From positions 115,001 to 179,000 of the forward strand of contig JAVJVN010000014.1 in the NCBI GenBank assembly GCA_040221055.1: a stretch of 64,000 bases of DNA. The letters are read 5' to 3'. This DNA comes from Rhodothermales bacterium. GTDB taxonomy: Bacteria > Bacteroidota > Rhodothermia > Rhodothermales > UBA10348. Below are positions 10,934 to 18,782 of the stretch, one piece after another; the stretch's first letter is position 1; each line of letters opens with the position of its first letter. Both the position numbers and the translations under genes were made by a program. The notes beneath the pieces were generated by a model. The model was not told the origin of the DNA, made no database searches, and was given only the letters and a program-made list of their open reading frames with translations.

Positions 10934-13900
10934 ATGCGCTGGATATTCCGTGCTCTTGTCGTCCTGGTTCTTTTCGGCGTCGCTGCAACACCGGTGCTTG
11001 GACAACAGGAGCGTGGACCCATTGAAAACGCGCTGTTTCCGGATGTGAAGCCCCGGAAGGGGCCTGCTTCGGCTGCGGCTTCGGCTTCGGCTGCGGCTGC
11101 CCGGAGCCTGGCACTGGACGACGAGCACCGAGTGGTGGCGGGCCGGGTGCAAACACTGCGCACGTCCCATACGACGTACCGGCAGGTTTATGCCGGTTTG
11201 CCGGTGGTCGGTCGCTGGGCGAGGGTAAGCACGGATCTGAGGGGCCGGATCCGGTTCGTATCCAGTGGTTTCGCCAAGCCGTCGAAGGACGACGACACGT
11301 TCGATGCCTTCCCGGTTGTTTCGGGGGCTGAGGCTGAACAGTCCGCCCGTATGCACATCTCGCCGGGTGGAGCAACGACAGGGACGGCGGTCTTGTCCGT
11401 ATTCCTGCCTGGGACGGGCGGTGCCGCAGGTGCATCCGGTGAACCCGTGTTGGTGTGGGACGTGCTGGTCTGGCCGGATCATGAACCGGCGGAGTGGCAG
11501 GTCCTGGTCGATGCACGCACGGGTCGCGTCCTCCTGGCCGAGGACCGGGCGCTCCGGCACAAATCGACGGACCACGGTTCCACCACAAGTCGGTCGACGG
11601 CCGATGGCGTCGGGACGGTTTTTGATCCCAACCCGCTCGTAACATCCGGAGCCTCCTACGGCGCGCCCTGGGTGGATGCGTCCGATGCGGCAAATCCGTT
11701 CCTGGACGGCGAATTGCGGGAGGTTGTCCTGAGGGATCTGTCCACCAATGCGGAGGGCAAATACGTTCTGGAAGGCCCGTACGTACGAATCGACGGTTCG
11801 CAGACGGGCGGCGGTATGGCCTACACGCCTCCGGCGCTGAGCAACCCGACGGGATTCCGGTATACGCGTTCGGACGAGCACTTTGAAGCCGTCATGGCCT
11901 ACTACCACCTGGATGCGAATCAGCGCTATCTGCAGTCGCTGGGGTTCATGGATCGGCAGAATGCCCCCCTTTCCGTTCATCCGCGTGCCGTAACACGGGA
12001 CGACTCCTTTTATTTGCCATCACTCAACAGGTTGATGTTCGGGCTCGGCGGTGTGGACGACGCCGAGGATGCGACGGTTATCTGGCACGAGTACGGACAC
12101 GCCCTGCTCGAGGCGGCCGCACCGGGTCTCAGCGCGACGCTGGAAGGCATTGCGGTCCATGAGGGCTGGTCGGACTACTGGACGGCCTCCCAGGCCCGCG
12201 CACTGGTGGAAAGTGGTGCCGCGGCACGCCAGGATTGGCGACGGTTGTTCAAATGGGACAGTGGAGACGGCACCATCTGGTCCGGCCGGACCATGGACCA
12301 CGCCGGTACCTATCCGGCCGATACGTGTTCAGACAACGTGTCCCCCGGCTCATGCAGCCCGCACAACGACGGACGCCTGCTGGCTACGACACTCATGGAG
12401 GTCCAGGACGTGCTCGGGCGCGATGTCACCGATCGACTGGTATTGCATTCGCACGCCTATCTGACCGCACCGCTCACGTTTGCCCAGGCTGCGGAAGCCA
12501 TTCTGCAGGCGGATGTGGATTTTTTCGATGCGGCGCACGTGGGTGTCCTTCTTTCGATTTTTGACCCCAGAGGTCTCGTGGATGCGTCGTCGTGGGGCCC
12601 GGTGTTGCAACACGAGGCGGTTCCGAATACCGAGGTGGGGACACCGTCTGTTGACGTGGTCCTGGATGTGATTACGGGGGCCAGCGCGCCACAGTCTGTG
12701 GTACTCATGGCTTCGGGCACACGGCTCGGCGAGCAGCAGCTGGATATGGGGTCCGACGGCACCGGATCGTACCGCGTCGAACTGGGCCTGCCCACCGAAT
12801 CGGATACCATCCAGTATTGGTTCCGGGTAACCGATGCCGCAGGGGGTGTTTCCACGCTGCCCGCCTCGGCGCCAAGCGAGCAGTTCTCGTTCCTGGTGGG
12901 TGTTGATACGACTCCACCGACATTGCAGCACACGCCGCTCACGTCGGGCAATCTGGTGTCCTGGCCTGAGGTCGTGAACGTTTCGGCCAGCGACCTTTTC
13001 GGAGTGGATCGGGTTGAAGTGGAATACACCATCGCAGCGGCAGAGGGAACGCCGCTGGCGGAGGGCAGCTTCCTTCTCGTCGAAGACGGTGTCCATTGGT
13101 CCGCTGCTTTTCCGGTGCCCTTCTCTGTCATGCGCAAGGATGCCGTCGTCTCCTACCGTGTCACGGCGTGGGACCGGGCGGCCAGTCCGAACAAGTCCGA
13201 GACTCCGTGGCACTCGTTCTCCATCAGTGCGTCGGGCCTCTTGCGCCGTATTGGACTCGTCGCCCCGACCGTGACGACCACAGGTGCATGGACCCTTGAA
13301 TCGGCGAATGCGGTACCGTTTGTTGTTCCGGAAGAAGGGACAGTTGGCTCATGGACGTATGGGATACCGTCGACCGACGTGGCCGGGTTGCATGCATTGA
13401 CCCTTCCATCCATCCGGCTGGACCGTGTTGAGGAGGCTTGGCTTACGTACTGGTACAGGGTCGATGCCGAAGCGTCGGGCCCGATTGACCCCCTCACGGG
13501 TGGCCCCGGACAAGCCTTCGATGGGCTGCAGGTGCAGGCAGCCCGTGGCGACGGGCCATGGGAGACGTCGACCCCGGCCGAAGGCTACCCCACCGTGGTT
13601 GCATCGGGAACGGGAAATCCGCTGGGCGGCCAGCCATCCTTCGGGGGTTCCACCCATGGTTGGCGGTTTGCGGCGCATCCGGTTCCGACCGGTTCCGACG
13701 TCCGGGTAAAGTTCGTGGTCGGAACCGACAACGGGAATTCGGAACCGGTCCCTGATGGATTCCGGGTGACCGACGTCCGGTTCTGGTCGGAACTCCCCGC
13801 AGATGCCGTCCCTCCCGAAGTGACCACCTGGTCCGTGCCCGAACGGATTGGATTGATGGATGGGGCCCTCATTACGCCCATCATCACGCTGGTCGCGCGC

Positions 13901-14893
13901 GACGACGCAGGTGTCACGGATGCCTATATGGATGTTCGGCAGGGTGGGGCCCTGACCTCCCACCGATTGTGGCAGGATCCCGCATCCCTCGTCGGTTTCT
14001 CGGCCCCGCTGGTCCTGGCAACAACGCCTGAGCCTGGAGAGCGGGTGGATATCCGTTTGCGTCTGCAGGATCCCTGGGGGAACGAGACCGTCATCCCATC
14101 GGTGGATTCCTGGATTACTTCAACCGTGGTGTTGCAGCAGGAGCGGCCACTCCTGGCGGCTGCAGCGGCATTCTCCGGATGGTCAGAGGCGGAAAACGGT
14201 ACATGGGTCGTCCGCGGACGAGACGTGGCCGGAGATCGGGCCTCGCTGAACATCATGCCCATTCTGGTTCCGTCCAACAGTGGCGCATCGGAACTGCGGC
14301 TGGAGCACGCCCATGACTTCCCGGCGGGTTCGGGTGGCGTGGTACAGGTATCGCTGGATGACGGAATGACGTGGACACCGCTGGTACCGGAAGGGGGATA
14401 TCCCGGGCCCATGCGTCTGTCCGAGGCCCATCCTCTGTCCGGTATGTCCGGTTATCGGGGCATCCGCCCCAGCAGCGAAGATCGGTTTGATATGACACAG
14501 TATCCGGGACAGCGGGTCTGGATCCGGTTCCTGTATGTTGAGGACGCGCAGGACGCTCCTTCGACGTCGGAGTGGTACGTACGCGCACTGACGCTGGTGG
14601 CCGAAACGGAAGAGGCTGAGTTCGAGCTTCCAACTGCATTCGCACTGGACACGGCGTACCCGAATCCGTTCAGGACCGCAGCGGAAATCACCTGGTCCCT
14701 GGACACGGATGTCGATACCAGGGTTGCCGTTTATGACATGCTGGGCCGGCGGGTCATGATCCTTGCGGACGGCCCGTTTCCGGCGGGGACGCACCGGGCC
14801 ACGCTGGATGGCAGTCGCCTGGCGTCCGGCGTTTATGTTGTCCGTTTGGAGGCCGAAGGCCGATTCCTGACCCGGACCATCGTCCGTCAATGA
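10934..14893 (+). CDS. Secreted M36/M4-like metalloprotease with T9SS sorting domain, 1319 aa
   Basis: A signal peptide (residues 1-23, ending VLGQ) precedes a low-complexity Ala/Ser stretch (about 44-57) and an FTP-like propeptide region (VVGRWARVSTDLRGRIRFV). The zinc-protease motif HEYGH is at 385-389, with a candidate third ligand E410 in VHEGWSDYW, as in gluzincins. A long beta-rich region with Ig/jelly-roll-like segments follows. The last ~90 residues form a type A T9SS sorting domain (AYPNPFRTAAEITWSL, VYDMLGRRV, LASGVYVVRLEAEG). It is expected to cross the outer membrane through SprA. The M36 label rests on motif spacing and is tentative. Confidence 0.82.
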   Translation: MRWIFRALVVLVLFGVAATPVLGQQERGPIENALFPDVKPRKGPASAAASASAAAARSLALDDEHRVVAGRVQTLRTSHTTYRQVYAGLPVVGRWARVSTDLRGRIRFVSSGFAKPSKDDDTFDAFPVVSGAEAEQSARMHISPGGATTGTAVLSVFLPGTGGAAGASGEPVLVWDVLVWPDHEPAEWQVLVDARTGRVLLAEDRALRHKSTDHGSTTSRSTADGVGTVFDPNPLVTSGASYGAPWVDASDAANPFLDGELREVVLRDLSTNAEGKYVLEGPYVRIDGSQTGGGMAYTPPALSNPTGFRYTRSDEHFEAVMAYYHLDANQRYLQSLGFMDRQNAPLSVHPRAVTRDDSFYLPSLNRLMFGLGGVDDAEDATVIWHEYGHALLEAAAPGLSATLEGIAVHEGWSDYWTASQARALVESGAAARQDWRRLFKWDSGDGTIWSGRTMDHAGTYPADTCSDNVSPGSCSPHNDGRLLATTLMEVQDVLGRDVTDRLVLHSHAYLTAPLTFAQAAEAILQADVDFFDAAHVGVLLSIFDPRGLVDASSWGPVLQHEAVPNTEVGTPSVDVVLDVITGASAPQSVVLMASGTRLGEQQLDMGSDGTGSYRVELGLPTESDTIQYWFRVTDAAGGVSTLPASAPSEQFSFLVGVDTTPPTLQHTPLTSGNLVSWPEVVNVSASDLFGVDRVEVEYTIAAAEGTPLAEGSFLLVEDGVHWSAAFPVPFSVMRKDAVVSYRVTAWDRAASPNKSETPWHSFSISASGLLRRIGLVAPTVTTTGAWTLESANAVPFVVPEEGTVGSWTYGIPSTDVAGLHALTLPSIRLDRVEEAWLTYWYRVDAEASGPIDPLTGGPGQAFDGLQVQAARGDGPWETSTPAEGYPTVVASGTGNPLGGQPSFGGSTHGWRFAAHPVPTGSDVRVKFVVGTDNGNSEPVPDGFRVTDVRFWSELPADAVPPEVTTWSVPERIGLMDGALITPIITLVARDDAGVTDAYMDVRQGGALTSHRLWQDPASLVGFSAPLVLATTPEPGERVDIRLRLQDPWGNETVIPSVDSWITSTVVLQQERPLLAAAAAFSGWSEAENGTWVVRGRDVAGDRASLNIMPILVPSNSGASELRLEHAHDFPAGSGGVVQVSLDDGMTWTPLVPEGGYPGPMRLSEAHPLSGMSGYRGIRPSSEDRFDMTQYPGQRVWIRFLYVEDAQDAPSTSEWYVRALTLVAETEEAEFELPTAFALDTAYPNPFRTAAEITWSLDTDVDTRVAVYDMLGRRVMILADGPFPAGTHRATLDGSRLASGVYVVRLEAEGRFLTRTIVRQ
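11066..11100 (+). repeat. GGCTKC hexamer tract inside the protease gene
   Basis: Imperfect tandem copies of GGCTGC/GGCTTC encode an Ala/Ser-only stretch between the signal peptide and propeptide of the protease at 10934-14893. The tract could change length by replication slippage without breaking the frame when whole hexamers are gained or lost. Confidence 0.6.
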
Positions 14894-14984
14894 CCGGCTT
14901 ATGTGGAGGGGTCGGGAACGTCAGGACCGCAAATCCCGTACAATCATATGTTTAGGTTGTACCAGAATACGGAGGAACGGTCAG

Positions 14985-15287
14985 ATGGCCTTATATCAGC
15001 ACCAGGACGCACAACTCGGGGACATTGAAGGGACAGGATATCTGTTCCGGAAAAGGACGGCTTTCGGCGATCAATACCAAGGTGTATTTTTCGCGGCAGA
15101 GGATGCGTCTGAGAAGCTGGAAGAGCTCCACGCCGCCGATTCAGTCACATTCAGCGGAACGGCATACAAGAAGAACCGGTCCGGGAAGGTTTCGGCGAAC
15201 GAAGTGGAGTTCGAGGTCGATGTCAAAAGCCTGACCTCGGTCGCCATGGGCGAGCGCGCACTGCTCGAAGTGGTCGACGAAGATTGA
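14985..15287 (+). CDS. Hypothetical protein, 100 aa
   Basis: I do not recognise this protein. It starts at ATG 14985 with GGAGG at 14971-14975. The frame extends upstream to 14901 but without support. The product is soluble, acidic at the C-terminus (LLEVVDED), with no signal peptide or membrane segment. Short alternating segments such as GTGYLFRK, YQGVFFAA and DSVTFSGTAYKKN suggest a small beta barrel, possibly OB-like. Its stop abuts the convergent ferredoxin stop without a gap, so the two transcripts must overlap or terminate inside each other. Confidence 0.7.
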   Translation: MALYQHQDAQLGDIEGTGYLFRKRTAFGDQYQGVFFAAEDASEKLEELHAADSVTFSGTAYKKNRSGKVSANEVEFEVDVKSLTSVAMGERALLEVVDED

Positions 15288-15638
15288 TCAGTCGTCGGAT
15301 TCCCACGTCAGGATATCCTGCTCCGACTTCTCACGTGTGGCCCACTCTTCGGCATCGGGGAGTGGGTCTTTCTTTTCCGTGATATTCTTGCCGAGATCGG
15401 CCCATTGTTTAGAGAGGTAGGCGTTCCACTCCGTGTAGTGGCTCATTTCCTCTGGAAGCTCATCGTCCGCGTAAATAGCCTCGACCGGACAGACCGGTAC
15501 GCACGCATTGCAGTCAATGCACTCATCCGGGTGGATGACGAGGAAGTTCGGTCCCTCGTAAAAACAATCCACCGGGCAGACTTCAACACAATCCGTGTGT
15601 TTGCAGTTGATGCAGGCTTCAGTTACGACGTAAGGCAT
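15288..15638 (-). CDS. fdxA: Seven-iron ferredoxin (FdxA type)
   Basis: A 116-residue electron carrier of the Azotobacter ferredoxin I type. The first cluster motif is [17 protein letters not shown], whose extra spacing gives a [3Fe-4S] site, and the second is [12 protein letters not shown] for [4Fe-4S]. The linking [17 protein letters not shown] is typical. A C-terminal extension of about 55 residues rich in Trp and acidic residues is also usual in FdxA. It is cytosolic; the redox partner is not evident. It is divergent from the DUF2752 gene with a 132-nt gap. Confidence 0.95.
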   Translation of the reverse strand: MPYVVTEACINCKHTDCVEVCPVDCFYEGPNFLVIHPDECIDCNACVPVCPVEAIYADDELPEEMSHYTEWNAYLSKQWADLGKNITEKKDPLPDAEEWATREKSEQDILTWESDD

Positions 15639-15770
15639 GTGCGTGGGCGTTTACGGTGACAGGATGCGGTGCAATATAGGAAGCATGTTCGGGTCCGCCA
15701 ACACGACGGGCAACCGTGTGTCGGTGCAGGACCGCTTGAATGAGCGGCTGTTCTGTTGTTTCTTCCTTTC

Positions 15771-16070
15771 ATGAAAACACGTACCGAACGAGGTCAGATC
15801 CTGGAGGCAGGCCTGTGGCTGGCAGGACTGACCCTCATGGCAGCTTCCGACCCATGGGCACCGGCGTGGTTGGACCTGTGCCTGATCGATGCCCTCGGAT
15901 TCCCGTTCTGTCCAGGTGAGGGGCTCGGTCATGCCATCGGTTTCCTTGCCCGCGGCGAGTGGCTGCTGGCAATCGCTTCGCACTGGGCATCGCCTTTCGT
16001 GGTTTCCGGGTTGCTGGTCCGGAGTGGTTCACTCATTCACAATGTATACCGAACGACATGTCCAAAGTAA
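15771..16070 (+). CDS. DUF2752-like membrane protein, 99 aa
   Basis: A small membrane protein with two predicted helices (about residues 9-30 and 63-85) and the DUF2752 pattern CLIDALGFPFCPGEGLGHA, a Cys-rich loop followed by a helix start. ATG 15771 was preferred over TTG 15756. The 3' end overlaps the TM2-domain gene by 13 nt, so the two are translationally linked. DUF2752 and TM2 genes are often neighbours in Bacteroidota; their joint role is unknown to me. Confidence 0.75.
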   Translation: MKTRTERGQILEAGLWLAGLTLMAASDPWAPAWLDLCLIDALGFPFCPGEGLGHAIGFLARGEWLLAIASHWASPFVVSGLLVRSGSLIHNVYRTTCPK

Positions 16071-16468
16071 TCAAGTATCTGCCCGAGTTGGATGGGGATG
16101 AGCAGGTTACCGTGGCACGGCTCCTGACCGACATGACAGAAGAGCAGGCCGAACACTTTGCCCACGTGTATCGGCAACGCAGGAAGGACGAATCGACGAC
16201 CCTGCTGTTGACTGCCGTGGCCTTCATTGGTGTGGCGGGCCTCAACCGGTTCTATCTCGGGCAGATCGGAATGGGCTTTCTGTACCTGGTGACCGTCGGG
16301 TTCTGTTTGATTGGCCCCATCATCGATATTTTCAATTACAAATCGCTGGTTGGCAAGCACAACAGTGCAAAAGCCTTCGAGACGGCCGAACTCATCCGGG
16401 GCGCGTTTCCTGAACTGGCGCCGGCAAAACCCGGCGTGCTCGAGTCACGGACACCCAGGACGGATTGA
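16058..16468 (+). CDS. TM2-domain membrane protein, 136 aa
   Basis: The N-terminal ~55 residues are charged and soluble (MTEEQAEHFAHVYRQRRKD). A TM2 domain follows, with the typical AGLNRFYLGQIGMGFLYL helix-turn-helix and a second hydrophobic segment ending in a short IIDIFNYKSLV. Start ATG 16058 lies inside the end of the DUF2752 gene. TM2 proteins are inner-membrane proteins of mostly unknown function. It converges on the protease gene ending at 16499. Confidence 0.85.
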   Translation: MSKVIKYLPELDGDEQVTVARLLTDMTEEQAEHFAHVYRQRRKDESTTLLLTAVAFIGVAGLNRFYLGQIGMGFLYLVTVGFCLIGPIIDIFNYKSLVGKHNSAKAFETAELIRGAFPELAPAKPGVLESRTPRTD

Positions 16469-16498
16469 CGTCACCATGCCTCTGCCTTCGGTGCGTCT

Positions 16499-18391
16499 TC
16501 AGCGCAGGACGGTAATCCGACGCGTGGTCTGGTAGTCGGGTCCGGAAATACGAATGAACCAGGTTCCGGTCGACCAGGAGCCACCGTGGATGGTGGCGAT
16601 GTTCCGTCCGGCTTCCAGGTACCCCAGTGAGGACCGGTCGTGGACACGGCCCAGGATATCGACCAGGTCGACGCGGTAAACACCGGGCGATTGAACGGGC
16701 AGGCTGATGTTGATGGAGGCCCCTGCCGACACGGGATTCGGCCAAATGGCCAGGTCGGACGGTGGCACCGGGGTATGTTCCACGTCTGTCACGATGGTGG
16801 ACGGACGGGTCCAGAGGGCTTCGAATTCGATCTGGTCACCCGGGACGGCTTCCGGGTTCAAGTGCGAAAAAATGGCGGTAACGGACGCGTACACGCCGGG
16901 GAAATCCTGGAAGCCCGTGCCCGGCATGACATCCTGGAACGCCAGCGGACCGCCATCCATGGGTTCGAAAACGAGCCGCACGCGATTCCTTGCATAAAGG
17001 GTTTCACGTTGCTGCTGTTGGAACGGCCCCGGAAAACCACGCCAGCCCGGGGTTTCGAACGTGAATGAAAAGTCGGCCACGTCTGCCCACCTGAAATAAC
17101 GGACGGCTCCCGAGTTGACGGACTGACCGCTGCTTACGGTGCCCGGAGCCCCTTCGCCGTTCACGATGTTGGGATTCTCACCGTCAATGACCTGGTCGGC
17201 CAATGAAATCCGGAGGGCCGATCGGCCCGGCTCGGCGTATCCGAAGCGCTCCCCCAGGGAGCGGTCGTTGAACAGATTGGCGGCGTGGTAATCCTGGAGG
17301 GCATTGGCAAACGAATCGCCGTGCATCGTGAGGACAGAATCAATGCCTTTCGGTCCCTTCATGTTGGGACCCTTCAGCATCTGGCCGACCCCGTCCGGAC
17401 CCACCAGGTTGGCCAGGTAGGTAACGAACAGCCCGGCCCGCTCGTAGTCCACGGCGCCCGGACCGCCTCCGTCGCGCCAGTCCATGAGCGTCCGTTGGTA
17501 TTCCGTTTGCTGGTTCAGAAACGTGATGTTGCGCCAGAAATACCCGTTCATGACCATGGCATACTCGGCGTATCCCTCGTTCAGGAACGTGGTGTCCCAG
17601 CCGTAGGAAAGATGGACAAGATGCGTGTACTCATGGGCGGCAATGGCGGCGAGGGTGGTCAGGTTGGCCGTTCCCCGGTCGGAATCCAGATACAGGATAT
17701 CCCGGCCGTTTCCCACGCCCGGTGGGGCATCCGGATTAACGTCGGCGCTGTGGACATATCCCAGCGTATTGGAGGGGCCCCGCCCGATGTCGTACACCAA
17801 AATATCCACCAGGCCGTCACCGTCCACATTCGGCGGAAGCCCGAACCGACTGTGGATGTTCTCCAAAATGCCCTGCCCGGGCTCGACACTTCCGGACGGC
17901 GTCGACTCCAACAGGTGGCCGCGCAGCGCCACGATTTCCTCATTCGTGACGTTCCCGTTGTCGAGTTCCTCCGTCTCCACCCACAGCACGTACGCGGCCG
18001 TGATGTCGACGGCCTGGAAGGTGAGGGACATCCAGTTGTCCGACTCGAATACGCGGAAGTCCTGCTCCGCCCCAACGTCAGGAGGCGATCCCGACTTGAA
18101 GAGCGGCACGGACGGGCCACGGACTGCCCGCGCCGTCAGGAACGACCGGACGTGCGCGTGAGCGGCGTCCGAGTGGGAGTCGGTGCCGCAGAAGTGGTCC
18201 TGCGCAGCGACGATGGCGGGCAGGGTAGACAACTGAACGGAGGCGGCCTGCACCGACCAGGTTGACACAAACCCGAGCACAAGCAGGGCTGCCGTACGGA
18301 ACGCCCGGCCGGATACGGCACGGAACGCCCGGTTGAACACCGGACGGAGCTCTACGTTGGATGCACTACACTTCTTCGTGACCCGTATCAT
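16499..18391 (-). CDS. Secreted zinc metalloprotease with T9SS sorting domain, 630 aa
   Basis: Numbered from ATG 18391, a signal peptide ends near AASVQ. RFGLPPNVDGDGLVDILVYD follows at about 182, then HEYTH at 253-257 and NEGYAEYA with candidate ligand E272, an HExxH-EGxAEYA arrangement like M30/hyicolysin-type peptidases. The C-terminus is a type A T9SS sorting domain (IWPNPVSAGASINISL, DLVDILGRV, STGTWFIRISG). ATG 18427 and 18415 are alternative starts, but ATG 18391 has AAAGGA upstream. It shares domain order with the protease at 18768-21140, so the two are paralogs. Confidence 0.82.
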   Translation of the reverse strand: MIRVTKKCSASNVELRPVFNRAFRAVSGRAFRTAALLVLGFVSTWSVQAASVQLSTLPAIVAAQDHFCGTDSHSDAAHAHVRSFLTARAVRGPSVPLFKSGSPPDVGAEQDFRVFESDNWMSLTFQAVDITAAYVLWVETEELDNGNVTNEEIVALRGHLLESTPSGSVEPGQGILENIHSRFGLPPNVDGDGLVDILVYDIGRGPSNTLGYVHSADVNPDAPPGVGNGRDILYLDSDRGTANLTTLAAIAAHEYTHLVHLSYGWDTTFLNEGYAEYAMVMNGYFWRNITFLNQQTEYQRTLMDWRDGGGPGAVDYERAGLFVTYLANLVGPDGVGQMLKGPNMKGPKGIDSVLTMHGDSFANALQDYHAANLFNDRSLGERFGYAEPGRSALRISLADQVIDGENPNIVNGEGAPGTVSSGQSVNSGAVRYFRWADVADFSFTFETPGWRGFPGPFQQQQRETLYARNRVRLVFEPMDGGPLAFQDVMPGTGFQDFPGVYASVTAIFSHLNPEAVPGDQIEFEALWTRPSTIVTDVEHTPVPPSDLAIWPNPVSAGASINISLPVQSPGVYRVDLVDILGRVHDRSSLGYLEAGRNIATIHGGSWSTGTWFIRISGPDYQTTRRITVLR

Positions 18392-18425
18392 GCGTGGGTT
18401 GTCCTTTTTATCCATCCTTCCGACC

Positions 18426-18782
18426 ATGAATCGCTTCTACACGATACCGATCCTGATGGTTCTTCTGGCAACAGGCGTGTTCTTCCAGTCCGGCTGCGTT
18501 CAATCCAGATCCGCATCGGGAGCGCAGGGCTCAAGTCAGCACTCCGGTCCTGAAATCACCGTGGAGGGGATGGTCAACTCGTTCGGAGCAGAACCGTTCG
18601 CAGCGGTCATACTGAACTCGGACGAACGCAACTCCTGGGTGCTTGAACTGTCCGCGGAGGACCGCGACCGGTTGATGATGCCCGCGCGTGTCCGGGCAAC
18701 GGGCACGGTTTACGCCGCCGACTGGCAGGGACGCCTCCGGGCCCACATGCGGGTCCGGGAGCTGATCCTACTTGACCAATAA
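18426..18782 (+). CDS. Small putative lipoprotein, 118 aa
   Basis: The signal peptide MNRFYTIPILMVLLATGV is followed by the lipobox FQSGC (Cys24) and a Ser/Gln-rich linker. The ~75-residue mature domain (ITVEGMVNSFGAEPFAAVIL to MRVRELILLDQ) reads as a small beta barrel with a VEGxV opening, OB-like by eye. I do not recognise the family. The gene lies on the opposite strand between the two paralogous protease genes and its last 15 nt overlap the 3' end of the downstream protease gene. Confidence 0.72.
   Translation: MNRFYTIPILMVLLATGVFFQSGCVQSRSASGAQGSSQHSGPEITVEGMVNSFGAEPFAAVILNSDERNSWVLELSAEDRDRLMMPARVRATGTVYAADWQGRLRAHMRVRELILLDQ

Noticed and set aside
9759-11980. Long minus-strand open frames opposite metK and the protease gene
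   Set aside because: They are Arg/Pro/His-rich shadows of GC-rich coding DNA and lack any domain.
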